Origin: Solen grandis
Lineage: Eukaryota > Mollusca > Bivalvia > Adapedonta > Solenidae
Assembly (NCBI GenBank): GCA_021229015.1
Contig: CM037785.1
Span: 43,670,543 to 43,734,542 of the forward strand
Reading direction: 5' to 3'
Length of the DNA: 64,000 nt
Shown here: piece by piece, positions 22,160-34,046 of the stretch
How positions within the stretch are numbered: the stretch's first letter is position 1
How the letters are laid out: each line of letters opens with the position of its first letter
Notes under the pieces: generated by a model
The model's database searches: none
Seen by the model: the letters and a program-made list of their open reading frames with translations, nothing else
Told to the model about the DNA's origin: nothing
Made by a program: the position numbers and the translations under genes

Positions 22160-22354
22160 TTAACCTACTGAATTTCTCAAATGGACTTAGCCAGCACCTC
22201 TTTTGGAACTGTCCATTATCAATTTTATGGATAACAAGATGAAAACTTGTAGTTGGTCAACAAACAGTTAAAAGCCAGACCAGCCTGCAGGCTGGCCTGG
22301 CTCTTTCCTGATGGCAAAGGTTAGCATTTATGGTTCCAGCAGGGTAAGGGTTAA
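22160..22354 (-). mobile_element. TTAA-flanked MITE family B, copy 1
   Basis: TTAACCTACTGAATTTCTC at one end and CCAGCAGGGTAAGGGTTAA at the other. An internal palindrome CCAGCCTGCAGGCTGG is present. It is distinct in sequence from family A, but has the same target and CCCTT ends. Confidence 0.75.
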
Positions 22355-23743
22355 AGACTGTTCATATATTATACTTGTCTGTATACAGATTTTGAGTAAT
22401 TTGGTGATATATTAATATAGGTCCACCAGGCCAGGTGTATATAAAAATTATATTTTTATCAACTTAAAATTGTTTTGCTATGTACTCATGTCACAATAAT
22501 AAATATACATTTAGCTACATGTACTTCCTTACTGTGTTATAATGGCGCACCACTGTATTTATATTTCGTTACATAATTAAATAGAAAAAAAGAATCATTA
22601 CCTTCCTTCTTTTTCTTATCCTCCAATCGGAAAGTGAAGTTTTGATTTCTTTCCTTTAAATGTCCTTTCAAGTATTAAATCCTTTCATCACCTTCCTTTT
22701 TCATCAATATTAACTTTATTTTCAACAGGCAATATACATATATATCACTATTCACTCAACCATCCGACTAAAACAAACCGTTAGGAAATTTTTTCAAACA
22801 ACCTCACAGTTGGAGGGTTATCTCCGCAAGTATACAATTAAATGTACACTGCTGAATGTATTAATTTTGCACTAGTCTTTTAACTTTGAAAAAGTTCAGC
22901 TAGAGTCCAGTAAGCTCTCTTTAAAGTAGACCACATGCATCCATGCTCTTTTGTAACTGAGGCACACAAACCTTATCTCACTTTCATCTAGTAGGTATAT
23001 ACATGTCACGTGATGTGTATATATATATACATGTATATATAGAAAGGGAGAGAGAGAGAGAGAGAGAGAGAGACTACTACAGTCTGAATGCCAAGCCCCA
23101 CGAGAGGTGAAGATCAACTGGCAGGTAGAGCTCATCAAGGTGCATGCACCTCTGAAGTTAGGAGGCTGTCTGTGTTATGGTCAAGATTAAAGTTCTGTGA
23201 CAATTAGACCGACCAAAAAACCCCCAATCTATCAATGCAAAGGCATAAAAATCATAGCAGGGATAGACAGAGCGAGTGATAATTTTACACCCGGCATGCG
23301 AGACTGTGTCACAGACCAGGTCTGCAATTTTGTGTAAACTTCACTTGTCATTCTGTACCTATCTGGCTGAAATGTCTCCATCTACTTTATCTTTAATATT
23401 TCATGAGCTTACTTTACAAGAGTCCTAGAAGACATATATGTCATATGAAATATTTTCAACAACAAATTCAAGTCTCTGAAAGCATTGCTGTTCGACATTT
23501 CCAAATGTCTTAGAATGTCTCCAACCGAGGTATTGATTTAGAATGTAGTCTGAGTACAAGGTGAGAAAATATACAGTTCACTTGAAAGGAAAAATTCAGA
23601 CAGGCTATTAAAGCTTCATTATTTCATAGCACGTCTTATGTTCTTCTGGGAAGAAGCATCACCACTGCACATGCCAAAACACCTGATAAAGTGTTTTAAA
23701 GCACGTGGCAAAATTCAACTTTTGCAAGTTGCTTAAACAAAAA
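22355..23743. other. No recognisable gene
   Basis: AT-rich sequence; the GA microsatellite is the only clear feature. Confidence 0.5.
23048..23073. repeat. (GA)n microsatellite
   Basis: About 13 GA units, preceded by a TATATG-rich stretch (23015-23042). Confidence 0.95.
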
Positions 23744-23850
23744 AACAAGGTGTTCTTTGGAACGTGTGTCACATGCTGAAGTGTGATGGAATAAGTGTGA
23801 CGGATGGACAGACAGACGGACAGACGATGTGTGTCACCTGCTGTAAGCTG
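23744..23850 (+). mobile_element. F4 element, copy c (3' end decayed)
   Basis: AACAAG with GTGTTCTTTGGAAC, GTGTCAC, and a GACAGACGGACAGACG tract. The 3' arm is degenerate. Confidence 0.65.
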
Positions 23851-23931
23851 TAAAAAATCTACTTGTTTATTAAATGAATCTGGTTTTTCAATAGCCCTTC
23901 AGTAATATTTGATCGCCATGGCAAGCTGATC

Positions 23932-24212
23932 AGTGGATTTTACACCCTACTGTTGTATGTTGGATTTTACACCCATGCTGTTGTATGTTGGATTTTACAC
24001 CCCTATTGTTGTATGTTAGATTTTACACCCCTACTGTTGTATGTTGGATTTTACACCCCTGCTGTTGTATGTTAGATTTTACACCCCTACTGTTGTATGT
24101 TAGATTTTACACCCCTACTGTTGTATGTTGGATTTCACACCCCTGCTGTTGTATGTTGGAATTCACACCCCTGCTGTTGTATGTTTGATTTTACACCCCT
24201 ACTGTTATATAT
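23932..24212 (+). repeat. 28-bp minisatellite, ~10 copies
   Basis: The unit contains TGTTGTATGTTGGATTTTAC followed by ACCCCTAC. Units differ by a few substitutions (GTTGGA/GTTAGA, CTACT/CTGCT). The 28-bp period rotates the reading frame, so the cysteine-rich open frame here is not a gene. Confidence 0.95.
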
Positions 24213-24744
24213 TTTGTATAAGAAAAAACTAATCCCGGGAAAAAACACATGCAGAGGCATCTGAATATAACCACAACAAACCACAATTCATTTTATCATG
24301 TATATTTTTTTAAGGCTAAATCAGTGTATTTTATCTTTTTTTTTTTCTATATGAATCAGTTCAGTGTTTTGCCAAGGAATCAATGTTGCAGCACTGACAA
24401 TACAAATTATATATGGTGCATAAAAAATGGGCGTGTCCAAAAAATGCGACAAAGGGGGCGCCCTAGATGTAAAACATATTTCTCCAACAAAAATAGAAGT
24501 AGTTCTACACTGTAAAGAAATAACTAATATTGCTAGCCTGCATCAAGAATAAAGCCATATCATTGGCCGAGAGTATTGCAAGCATTTTAACAATTTGCTT
24601 TGCAGTGGTGACCTTGGTGACTGATTCTGGGAATAGTGGAAAACGAAAGTAGTGAACAATTTTGAGCTATTTCAGCTCAGATTCCTCAAAGCAACCAAAA
24701 TCTGCTGGATGTGCAGACCACCTTTAACCAGATACCACTGTATG

Positions 24745-24860
24745 AATGAGGATTATAATGAAAGTGCGGCTAACAATGCACAAACCAGTGAAAAAAAGTG
24801 GTCTCGCTCCTTCCAGAAAAACTGGTTGCATAAGTTCTCCGGGTTAGAATATGACAATAA
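24745..24860 (+). pseudogene. TTF zinc-finger gene fragment disrupted by a repeat insertion
   Basis: The frame reads EKKWSRSFQKNWLHKFSGLE and then YDNN, the same TTF lead-in as the ORF at 14120-14476. It is cut within the finger by an F1 element starting at about 24859. Beyond the insertion (after 25968) the continuation is not clearly readable, and a GTAAGT occurs at about 26006. This is best read as a dead or interrupted copy. Confidence 0.5.
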
Positions 24861-25968
24861 CAAGAGCCCGAGGGCTCTAATCCGCTCACCTGAGTAAAGA
24901 TAAAATGTCCCACCATAAAGTTACAAAAGATAGGTTAAAGATCAAGGTAACAAGGTGTTTTTTTTAATGGTTGAAAAATTATCTAAATGTACAAAGCAAT
25001 TCCTTTTTGTTGATATGTGATGTACATATTAAGATGAGTAATTGTGCACTGTATAATTCAGATCTGATAAACAGTTGCTAATATTAGCCTATGTTGAAGA
25101 AAGTAACCCCCTGGGCGGGGCCAATTTTGACCCCAGGGCCATTATTTGAACAAACTTGGTGGAGATCATTAGACAACGCTACATGCCAAATATCAAAGCT
25201 CCCGGCCATATGGTTTCAGAGAAGAAGATTTTTCTTGATTTGTTCCAATATTAGCCTATGTTAAAGGAAGTGACCCCCAGGGCGGGGCCAATTTTGACCC
25301 CAGGGCCATGATTTGAACAATCTTGGTAGAGATCCACTAGACAATGCTTCATGCCAAATATCTTAGCTCTAGGCCATACGGTTTCGGAGAAGAAGATTTT
25401 TCTAAGTTTTCCCTATATAAGCCTATGTAAATAAAGTGACCCCCGGGGCGGGGCCAATTTTGATCCCAGGGCCATTATTTGAACAATCTTGGTAGAGATC
25501 CACTAGACAATGCTACATGCCAAATATCTTAGCTCTAGGCCATACGGTTTCGGAGAAGAAGATTTTTCTAAGTTTTCCCTATATAAGCCTATGTAAATAA
25601 AGTGACCCCCAGGGCGGGGCCAATTTTGACCCCAGGGCCATAATTTGAACAAACTTGGTAGAGGAGATGATGCTACATACCAAATATCAAAGCTCTGTGC
25701 CTTTTGGTTTCAGAGAAGAAGATCTTTAAAGATTGCAATTTTTTTGTCTATTTTTAGCTCCTGTGACCTAGTTATTCAACAGACTGGAACCATTTGAACA
25801 AACTTGAAAGAGGGTCACCCAAGGGTCTGTCATTAGTGTAAAGTTTTATTGAAATCTGCCCAGTAGTTTAGGAGGAGAAGTCGTTTGAATTAAAAAGATG
25901 ACAACGCACGACGGACGCCGGACCATCACAAAAGCTCACCATGAGCACATTGTGCTCGGGTGAGCTAA
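24859..25968 (+). mobile_element. F1 element, copy c (~165-bp core x 4)
   Basis: It starts AACAAGAG, with palindrome AGAGCCC-ga-GGGCTCT replacing the GGGCCAT hairpin; CGCTCACCTGA is retained. Four core units contain GGGCGGGGCCAATTTTGACC. A CGACGGACG tract and 3' hairpin AGCTCACC...GGTGAGCT then CTAAAA end it. It disrupts a TTF zinc-finger fragment. Confidence 0.85.
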
Positions 25969-26152
25969 AAACGTGCGGTTTCACTGGTTTGTGTTTGAAA
26001 GCACAAGTAAGTAAACATGCAATGTTCATTATTTGGACATGAGCACTCACATGTCTCACTGTTCTGATCATAAGGCCACTGATTTGATAGCAGGTATGAA
26101 AAATAACTTAATTACGTAGGGCTCAATTATGATTTGGATTGACCCCTATTTT

Positions 26153-26396
26153 TTAACCCTTTCCCTCATAGAGGAAACCATGAAAAGACCTATGCGAACA
26201 ACATAAAACCAGATCAGCCTGCGAGTAACTCGCAGGCTGATCAGGTTTTATGCTGTTTTCGCTGCTCCTCAGTGGTCTGGAAATGAGGACTTTATAATTA
26301 AATTTGGTAAGGTTTAACTGTGGTTTTCTGCAGACCAGGCTTTATGTGGTACCTCTTAAGTGCGTCAAAATGAGTCTATATGAAGGAAAGGGTTAA
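26153..26396 (+). mobile_element. Family A MITE, copy 7
   Basis: TTAA-flanked. Its right-hand TTAA (26393-26396) is also the left TTAA of a family B element. Confidence 0.9.
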
Positions 26397-26545
26397 CCCT
26401 TACTCTGCTGGAACCATAAGTGCTAATCTTTGCCACCAGTAAAGAGCCATGCAAGCTGGCCTGTTATCCCTAAAATTGATAATGGACAGTTCCAAAAAAG
26501 ATGCTGGCTAAGCCCATTTGAGAAATTCAGCAGGTTAAGGGTTAA
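26393..26545 (+). mobile_element. TTAA-flanked MITE family B, copy 2
   Basis: TTAACCCTTACTCTGCTGG to CAGCAGGTTAAGGGTTAA, the reverse of copy 1 with the central palindrome deleted. It shares one TTAA with family A copy 7. Confidence 0.78.
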
Positions 26546-27203
26546 GCCCAACTGGTCAATGTCCTCACCTTGCCAGAACAGTGAGAACACTGATCACCAA
26601 AGTCCCTCCTGCCCTTGTATATGAATAAATATACAGCAAAGGGATGGTAATCCTGAGATACTTAGACCTAGTCACGTCTTACCACCTTTTGCGTCATATT
26701 TATTGATATGATATATATTAAGCAATTATTTTTACTTATTACTTTGTTATTTATCTGGTTTCTCAAAAAGAAACCTGATAAATTCATTAATTTTTCAGCA
26801 TCTCATTCGTTTGAATACCTGAGCTCTGTTTGTACCATTTCCAGAATAAGACTAAGAATTAAGGTCTGATTAGAAAAAAGTGACAATAACACTGCACTAT
26901 GTATATCAAAACAACCTATGTATCACGTACAGATGGAACAGTAATGCCCCACACATTCATCAGTCTGCAAGTTATATAAAGACAGATTTTTTTACAAGCT
27001 TTTTACCCAAGGGTACCAATGCAATAATAATGTCGTCATGGCATATATAATTATGAAGTCATTGCATAAAAAAACAGCTGATTGGTAAAATTTATTTATC
27101 ATAACTAACCATTGTAGTCAGCGATTTTAACACATTTCACTAAGTGCTTAACAATACACTCAAAATCAAGTAACAAATAATAATTTTGTAACTGTTTACC
27201 AGC

Positions 27204-27564
27204 CATTTTCTACCTGGCCCGCGGGTATCCGGATACTCTTTTCAGCCCTAGTCACAGGTCACCTACTTTCTACCTGGCCCACGGGTATCCGGATACTCTT
27301 TTCAGCCCTAGTCACAGGTCACCTACTTTCTACCTGGCCCACGGGTATCTGGATACTCTTTTCAGCCCTAGTCACAGGTCACCTACTTTCTACCTGGCCC
27401 ACGGGTATCCGGATACTCTTTTCAGCCCTAGTCACAGGTCACCTACTTTCTACCTGGCCCACAGGTATCCGGATACTCTTTTCAGCCCTAGTCACAGGTC
27501 ACCTACTTTCTACCCGGCCCGTGGGTACCCAGTTATTCTTTTCAGCCATTGTCACAGGTCACAC
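27204..27564 (+). repeat. 60-bp minisatellite, 6 copies
   Basis: The unit contains CTACCTGGCCCACGGGTATC and GGATACTCTTTTCAGCCC. The period is exactly 60 bp; the middle copies differ by single bases and the last is more diverged. One frame stays open across all copies but has no ATG. Confidence 0.97.
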
Positions 27565-27817
27565 TAGATTAATTTTACATTAGAATGTTCTGTCTACATG
27601 AGACAGTTAATTAAAGAGTGCTGCCTAACTGCCATATAATGCAATACAGAAGTGGCAAAAAATTAAACATGGTCACAATTGTCCTAACACTGAGACAACC
27701 AATCCTGGAACTACTGTTTTGTAGTGATCACAAAGCAAAAGAAACCAAATATTTTTCCCTTCTTAATCTGGGGCCATTCATCTATAGGCATCTTCCCATC
27801 TGAAATGTCTTCTACTT

Positions 27818-28034
27818 TGATTGTTGGTTTTAACGTCCGTCCAACATTATTTCAGTCATAAATGGAGACAAAGTCTACTTGAGATAGATACAGTGCTGTC
27901 ACACTGCAGTATCACTCAGCAGTAATTTGGCATGGCATACCACACCCAGTTACATTATCGTGACTGGCACTACACAGTACATGTATGCTACGTGCCAAGC
28001 AGGGAGGTTACCAGTACCATTTTTTACCACTGTC
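27818..28034 (-). mobile_element. tRNA-derived SINE type 1 (head missing)
   Basis: TTTTAACGTCCGTCCAACAT, CACACTGCAGTATCAC and TACCAGTACCATTTTTTACC. The tRNA-like end is absent. Confidence 0.68.
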
Positions 28035-28188
28035 TTATATTTTATACTTGTGCATTTTTCCCCATATTTCTCCTATTCCCCTATAATTTACCAAAGAATT
28101 TTTCTTTCCCTGTGAAAAATATAAAGTATAAAGGCCCCTTCCATACCGTCTTGAAAAAGTACTCAAAATATACCAGTAGCATTGTTAG

Positions 28189-28393
28189 CAAGGTTTTCTT
28201 CGAGAATCAGAGTTGAAGGCTAATTATAAATTGTAGGAGGCAGAGGGGACCTGGGGGTCCTACACTTTCTTGTGATTTTTTTCATTTTCTTTGAATTATT
28301 CCCATTTTTTTACAATTTGACAAATTTGAGCTGGCCAGGAAAGGATTTGAGGCGGCCAAATCTGCCGCCAGCCGCTTCTTAAAGAAAACCCTG
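28189..28393 (+). mobile_element. Possible hAT-like MITE
   Basis: Left CAAGGTTTTCTTCGAGAA and right, reversed, CAGGGTTTTCTTTAAGAA. No target duplication is visible, so the ends or flanks may have decayed. Confidence 0.45.
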
Positions 28394-28399
28394 GTAAAG

Positions 28400-29037
28400 G
28401 ACTTTGTTATGTTGCAGCCAAGGATCATGCATTGACTCATAACTTACCAACTCTCTCAATCAGACATACAATTTTCCAGGGTATAGATTGTTAATTGGAT
28501 AAGAGGAAGGTGGGCCTATATAGCAGACATCAATAATGCTCGTGTAAATGAAGTGCATGCAACTGTATGTTTTCTATCACAATTCCTCTCCTCATATTGA
28601 ACAAACATCACCTTCCAAGGTTAATCAGGGATTTCTACTTGCCAAGGTCATGCAAACAATGCCAATTCCTTGCCCTGGAATCAAAGAAATATCTTAAATG
28701 ATATGGAAATTTAAAGATTGGAATAATGTTCCCTGACAAAATGACAAATGTTTTTATCCATGCAGGATCAACTTTTACAAAAAACCATTTGACATTTGTT
28801 GGATTTCTACTTGGGGATCTGAAGTTGTGTTTCACAAGACAAACATGGTCCTAAATAGTAGAATGCATGACTGCATACCTAAAGGATGTGGGTATGGACA
28901 AAACCATTTCATGTCAGAAAGTACTGCATGGTCTAACCCTAGAAATGTCAAAGGTTAGTATTGCAAGAACAAGTTTCCAAAATGAGATATTAAAGAAGAA
29001 ATATTGCTTCCTACATAGAAGTTGACGGTTATCAAAC
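28400..29037. other. No recognisable feature
   Basis: Nothing assignable on either strand. Confidence 0.5.
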
Positions 29038-29766
29038 AAAACTAGAACTATCACTAAATGTGATTAATACCCCCGCAATACTGCTTTAGAAATGATGAAG
29101 TTATTAGGATTAAGAAGAAGAGTATGAAAAAGACATTTTTACATTAGTTTTTTTCCAGATTTTTGGCCGGGTTACACAGGTTGTGCTTGACCATTGTATG
29201 AAATTGTTTTGAATTCCAACCAGTAGTTTTAAAGTTAAGCTCCGGACAAGGAAAAGTAACAAAGGGCAATAACTCTGTAATTACAATAGATAGAGTTATG
29301 GTTCTAGTGCACTGCACTTCCTCTTATTGTGGTTGACAATTGTATGAAATTGTTTTGAATTCCAACCAGTTCTTTTCAAGTTATGCTATGGACAAGGAAA
29401 AGTAACAAAGGGAAATAACTCTGTAATTACTCTAGATAGAGTTATGGTTCTTGTGCACTGCACTTCCTCATATTGTGGTTGACCATTGTATGAAATTGTT
29501 TTGAAATCCAACCAGTAGTTTACAAGTTATACTCTGGACAAGGAAAAGTAACTAAGGGCAATAACTCTGTAATTCCTATAGATAGAGTTATGGTTCTTGT
29601 GCACTGCACTTCCTCTCCATGTGCTTGATCATTGCATGAAGTTGTATTGAATTCCAATAATGCAACGGACTGCTGGACCGACCGACCGACCGACCGACCA
29701 ACCAACCGACCGACCACCGGGTGACTCCTATATACCCCCCGAAACTTCGTTTCGGGGGGTATAATT
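29038..29766 (+). mobile_element. F5 element (~145-bp core x 3-4)
   Basis: The 5' region has hairpin ATCAC-taaat-GTGAT followed by TAATACCCCC. Three to four units contain TAGAGTTATGGTTCTTGTGC. A CCGACCGACCG microsatellite (about 29675-29716) precedes a near-perfect hairpin, ATACCCCCCGAAA / TTTCGGGGGGTAT. Confidence 0.8.
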
Positions 29767-30504
29767 ATTTATCACTTAACAAGTGATCATCCTGACAGCT
29801 GGCACCACCTAACCACTACTGATGACACAGGATTGTACTGTATACAATGTGTTTGTGTAATTGCACGGCGGATCACCGCCAGGCATACTGTATTAATTTG
29901 GTTCGTAGGTTGTCAATGGAACCGGATTTGGAGGTATAAATCCTTTCGGTTGTAGTTTTGGCATATCTTCGTAATAAAACATGAACTTTTTGCCTAGAAT
30001 TGAGGGAGCATAATTGAACTTAAAAAAAATGGGATAATACGCAAAAAAATCCAGGAATGAATTGTATTCAATGCTGAAAATGAAGGCAAAATTTGTAGCA
30101 ATGTGGAATTGATCCTTTCGTACCCCATTCTATTTTTAACATGATTAGAGATTATTTTTCTTAACATCATCAAAATGTCCATTTCAACATAAAAACACAC
30201 TCTATCAATTTTAATTATAAACTGAAATTTACAAGCTCATGTCAATTTGATAAATACCGTTTTGAAATGGAAGTAGTGTAAAACCATTATAAGAATTGAG
30301 ATTTTTCATATTCTAAATCGGAGCAGAGCGAATTGAAGCCCGACATACATTTTGATGAACAAAATTGAAATCTACAACTGCACTGAAAGTCAATACATGG
30401 TAAGTTGATATTTATTGTAACTACGAAGCTACATAAGATAGAGGTTTATGAAATATTATATAAATATCCTTTTTCATGTTATTAATTAGATCTCAGAAAT
30501 GAAA
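29767..30504. other. No recognisable feature
   Basis: Nothing assignable on either strand. Confidence 0.5.
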
Positions 30505-30930
30505 GTAGACATTTATAGTGCTGCCACAATGCAGTATCACACCGTAGACATGTGGAATGATACAACACCAAGGGTTTTCAATATTAAATACAACATATTT
30601 TTTTATTTTTTTTAAAAAATAACCAATTTGGCTGTGGGCCAAGTGGCATTTTGGACATTCAAAACTTCAATTATTGCCAAAAATAACCAATTTTTATTTC
30701 ATTTTAACTGATAATTTTGATTTGCAATCAGTTAACAATTTAACCCTGAACACCCACTCAAATTACTCTGACATCATGCCATTCAGTCCTGGAACTACCC
30801 TTTTGTGCTGAGCGCCAAGCAAGGGAGCTATACCAGTACCATTTTTTAAGACTTCGGTATGTAGCAACCGGGGATCGAACCCATAACCTCTCACTCCCTA
30901 TGACGCTTGAACTTCTTGGCCACTGAGGAC
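30505..30930 (-). mobile_element. tRNA-derived SINE type 1, split by a hAT-like MITE
   Basis: GTGCTGCCACAATGCAGTAT on the left. On the right, CTGGAACTACCCTTTTGTGC, then the reversed tRNA head with B-box GGGGATCGAACCC and GGCCACTGAGG. Confidence 0.75.
30570..30746 (+). mobile_element. hAT-like MITE inserted in a SINE
   Basis: The insert starts AAGGGTTTTCAAT and ends ACAATTTAACCC. The flanks ACAACACC and TGAACACC are a 6/8 target duplication, and SINE sequence continues on both sides. Confidence 0.55.
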
Positions 30931-31295
30931 AATCCTGTATGCAATTTATGTGACAACTAAACAACAAGCAAAATATTTGAACCAAGGCTACTGGTATGTA
31001 AGTATTGTCGAAACTTTAAACTAAACATTATCTAAGGACCACCCTTAACCTTACATGCCAAATATTTTTCAAACCACAGGGCTTTAACTTTTTGTTTGGT
31101 TTGGGAAAGTGATCCATACTCTTCATAACAAAGGAGTTAGGAAATAGGAAAAAATAGGTAAGAGTTCATGAGTCTACAAGCAATTACTCTGTATGGAAGA
31201 CTCCAACATAGCCAATTTTTTACCAAACTACTTTTATTTCAGAGTATGATCGAGAATTTCAGCATTTAAATTATAAACTATGAACAATTTCTAGA

Positions 31296-31543
31296 CTTGA
31301 CTATTTGAGTTTACCGTCGCTTCGACAGTATTTCAGTCATATAGCGACGTCCTGCTAATTACAGGTGGAGGAAGACCCCGAATGCACGGAGGCATCTGGG
31401 TAAAACCACCAACCTATCGCAAGCCAGCTGGAAGGCTTCCTTACATGAAAATCTGAATGACCCTGCCGGGATTCGAACCAACGCAGTGAGGGCTTAGTGA
31501 GTGTTAAAGTCAGCGACTTAACCCTCTCGGCCACGAAGGCCCC
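31296..31543 (-). mobile_element. tRNA-derived SINE type 3, copy 2
   Basis: It is more complete than copy 1: B-box (reversed) GGGATTCGAACC, head AACCCTCTCGGCCACGAAGG, tail TATAGCGACGTCCTGCTAAT. Confidence 0.78.
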
Positions 31544-32928
31544 GAACACTTTCTAGCACTGGAAATACAGCCAAATCAGTTGAAAAAAAAGCACAGCACC
31601 AGATAATTAAATGAAAGATTTGTGAAACAGAGGACTCTTAAGTCACTTCGATCTACCAGGGACAATCAGAATGTTGATTATACAGGCATAAAATGACCTC
31701 TTCTGCTCTATATAACAGTTACAACTACTCAGTAACTTGTTCTGTCTAGTGACACTCCTGCACTTGTACTAAATAAAAAAAAAGAGGGCAATTATTTCAA
31801 ATGATTAAATCTTATCAAAACGTGCCTGTCCCTCATCAAACATGAATGGGTTCAGGCAGCGTCTGATCCCAGCTGCCCTGACTATGTCAAAATCCGATCT
31901 CATTCATTCCAACACACCTCTTTAGACTCTGACCCTTCACTGCCCACCTTGCCAATTTGACATTTACAGCTGACTGTAAGCCTGGTGTCACCACAGAGGT
32001 GGGGACCCAGGCATCTGTTGACTGTTACAGCTGCACAATTTTGATCAATCATAAACCAAATCTTTCAAACACTGGACCAAAATCAAACCTAAAATTTGGG
32101 GCATCACTCTCAAAATGCATCCGAGGTTGACCAAAGTTGATTTGCTTTGATTTCATTTTAATGAGTTTCTTAGTGACCAGTGTCCAACTCTCCATAGGGT
32201 GCTGGGCCTCTTTTCCCCCTTCTTTATCAGGGGCAGTTTATAGACATCTTCCCTTCATTTAATCTTAACCCAAAGATTTTTCTTTTCCCAAACTTAGAAC
32301 ATCCCATCCTCAATCATTTAAAGGTCCTTTCATCTGAAAAAGACCTAGTACAATGTACAAAGTACAAGGGTATATGAAGGGCAAGTCCATCAGACTCCAA
32401 TCCCATCAAGACCATATAACAAATGACCCTCTCCTCGACTCCATTCATTTCCTTTTAGTGATACCTACCACTTACACTATGAAAAAATACCCAATACACT
32501 TTGTATTTTGCCAGTGCCTTTTAATTACAAGTCACTTCAAATATATTGACTCTTTTTCATGTTAAAAGCCATTAAACTTCAGACCAGCATTTTAATGATA
32601 CAATATGTAATACTAAACCAAACAAGGCAAGCTTAGATGTTCTATTAGATCTACTGTAAAAGCACCTTGGAATGTCACAGGGTCAAGCTTCACAATTTGG
32701 CATGTCACTTACAAATGATGCTCTTTGTCAATTTAAGCAAACATTCAGCTGAAAGCATCTGTGAAGACATTATGACAGAAAAGTATAAGTGAACAAAGTT
32801 CTCTCCCTCCATCAGCAATAAACTGTCCTCAAGGACTGATTGCCTTGTATCAGGCAATGCAGTGATTACTGATTCTGAAATGTATGTCAACTTCAGAAAA
32901 TTTTTGAGAAGAAAAGAAAATAATATAC
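31544..32928. other. No recognisable gene
   Basis: A somewhat more GC-balanced stretch at 31840-32030 has no sustained ORF. Confidence 0.5.
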
Positions 32929-33998
32929 AACAAGAGCTGTCAGAGGACAGCACGCTTGACTATTCAAAATGCTTGTTGGTAAATCAAATGAAATCTATTT
33001 CAATTCTTGCCCTTCACATACCCTGTACATAATAACAGTCAAAAATGATAAACCTAGGTCCTTGATAGTCTGATACCCCTTAATATCTTTATGAAGCTTA
33101 AAATCAATCCCATGCCTACTGAGACATAAGCATAATAACACTATGCATGCAAAACTTTAACCAAAAGCCAAGCAAGAAAAGGGCCATAAATTGCATAAAA
33201 TTCAGTCCAAAAGTTATCCTCCTTGGTTTTTTGATGCCCCTGAAGACACTCCTTAACTTTCTAGTCAATTCCACAAGCAATTTCTGAGATATAAGCTGGA
33301 TAGTAGCTTGAATGCAAAAATTTAACCAAAATTCTAAGTTAAAACCCCACAATTAAAATGTTTCAAATCAATCCCATGCCTGGACTCTGAGATATAAGCA
33401 TGAAAGTACCTTGCATGCAAAACTTTAACCAAAATTTCTAAGTTAAAAAGGGCCATAACTTGTAAAATATTCTATCAAGAGTTATCTACCATGAAAGTAT
33501 GAAACCCCTAAACATATTAAAGATGTTTCAAATCAATTGCATGCCTGGATACTGAGATATTAGCAAGAAAAAACCTTGCATGCAAAACTTTAACCAAACT
33601 TTCTAAGTTAAAAAGGGGCCATAATTTGTATCATATTCTATCAAGAGTTATCTACCATGAAAGTATGATACCCCTAAACATATAAAAGATGTTTAAAATC
33701 AACCGCATGCCTGGATACAGAGATATAAGCATGCGAGTATCTTGCATGCAAAACTTTAACCAAAATTTCTAAGTTAAAAAGGGGCCATAATTCATATTAC
33801 ATTCAGTCCAGAGTTATCTACCTTGGTTGTCTGATGCCCCTGAACATATTTATAGACTTTAAAGTCAGTACCATAAATGGTTATTGAGATATAAGGTTGA
33901 TAGTAACTTGCATGCAAAACTTTAACCAAAAGCTGCAACGCCAACGCAGACACCAGGGCGACTACAATAGCTCTCATATTCTTTGAATAGTCGAGCTA
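32929..33998 (+). mobile_element. F2 element, copy b (~170-bp core array)
   Basis: ACAAGAG, hairpin GCTGTC-agag-GACAGC, subterminal GCTTGACTATTCAAA; the 3' end TTTGAATAGTCGAGCTAAAA is its inverse. Five to six core units contain CATGCAAAACTTTAACCAAA. It supplies an uninterrupted reference for the site occupied in F2 copy c. Confidence 0.9.
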
Positions 33999-34046
33999 AA
34001 AAGTAAATAAAACAGGTAGGTCTTGTGTTATGCAAAATCTCATTAA

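Noticed and set aside
23985..24188. Cysteine-rich 67-codon ORF
   Set aside because: Generated by a 28-bp minisatellite whose period is not a multiple of three.
27204..27564. CRISPR-like array
   Set aside because: Head-to-tail 60-bp units with no unique spacers in animal DNA; it is a minisatellite.
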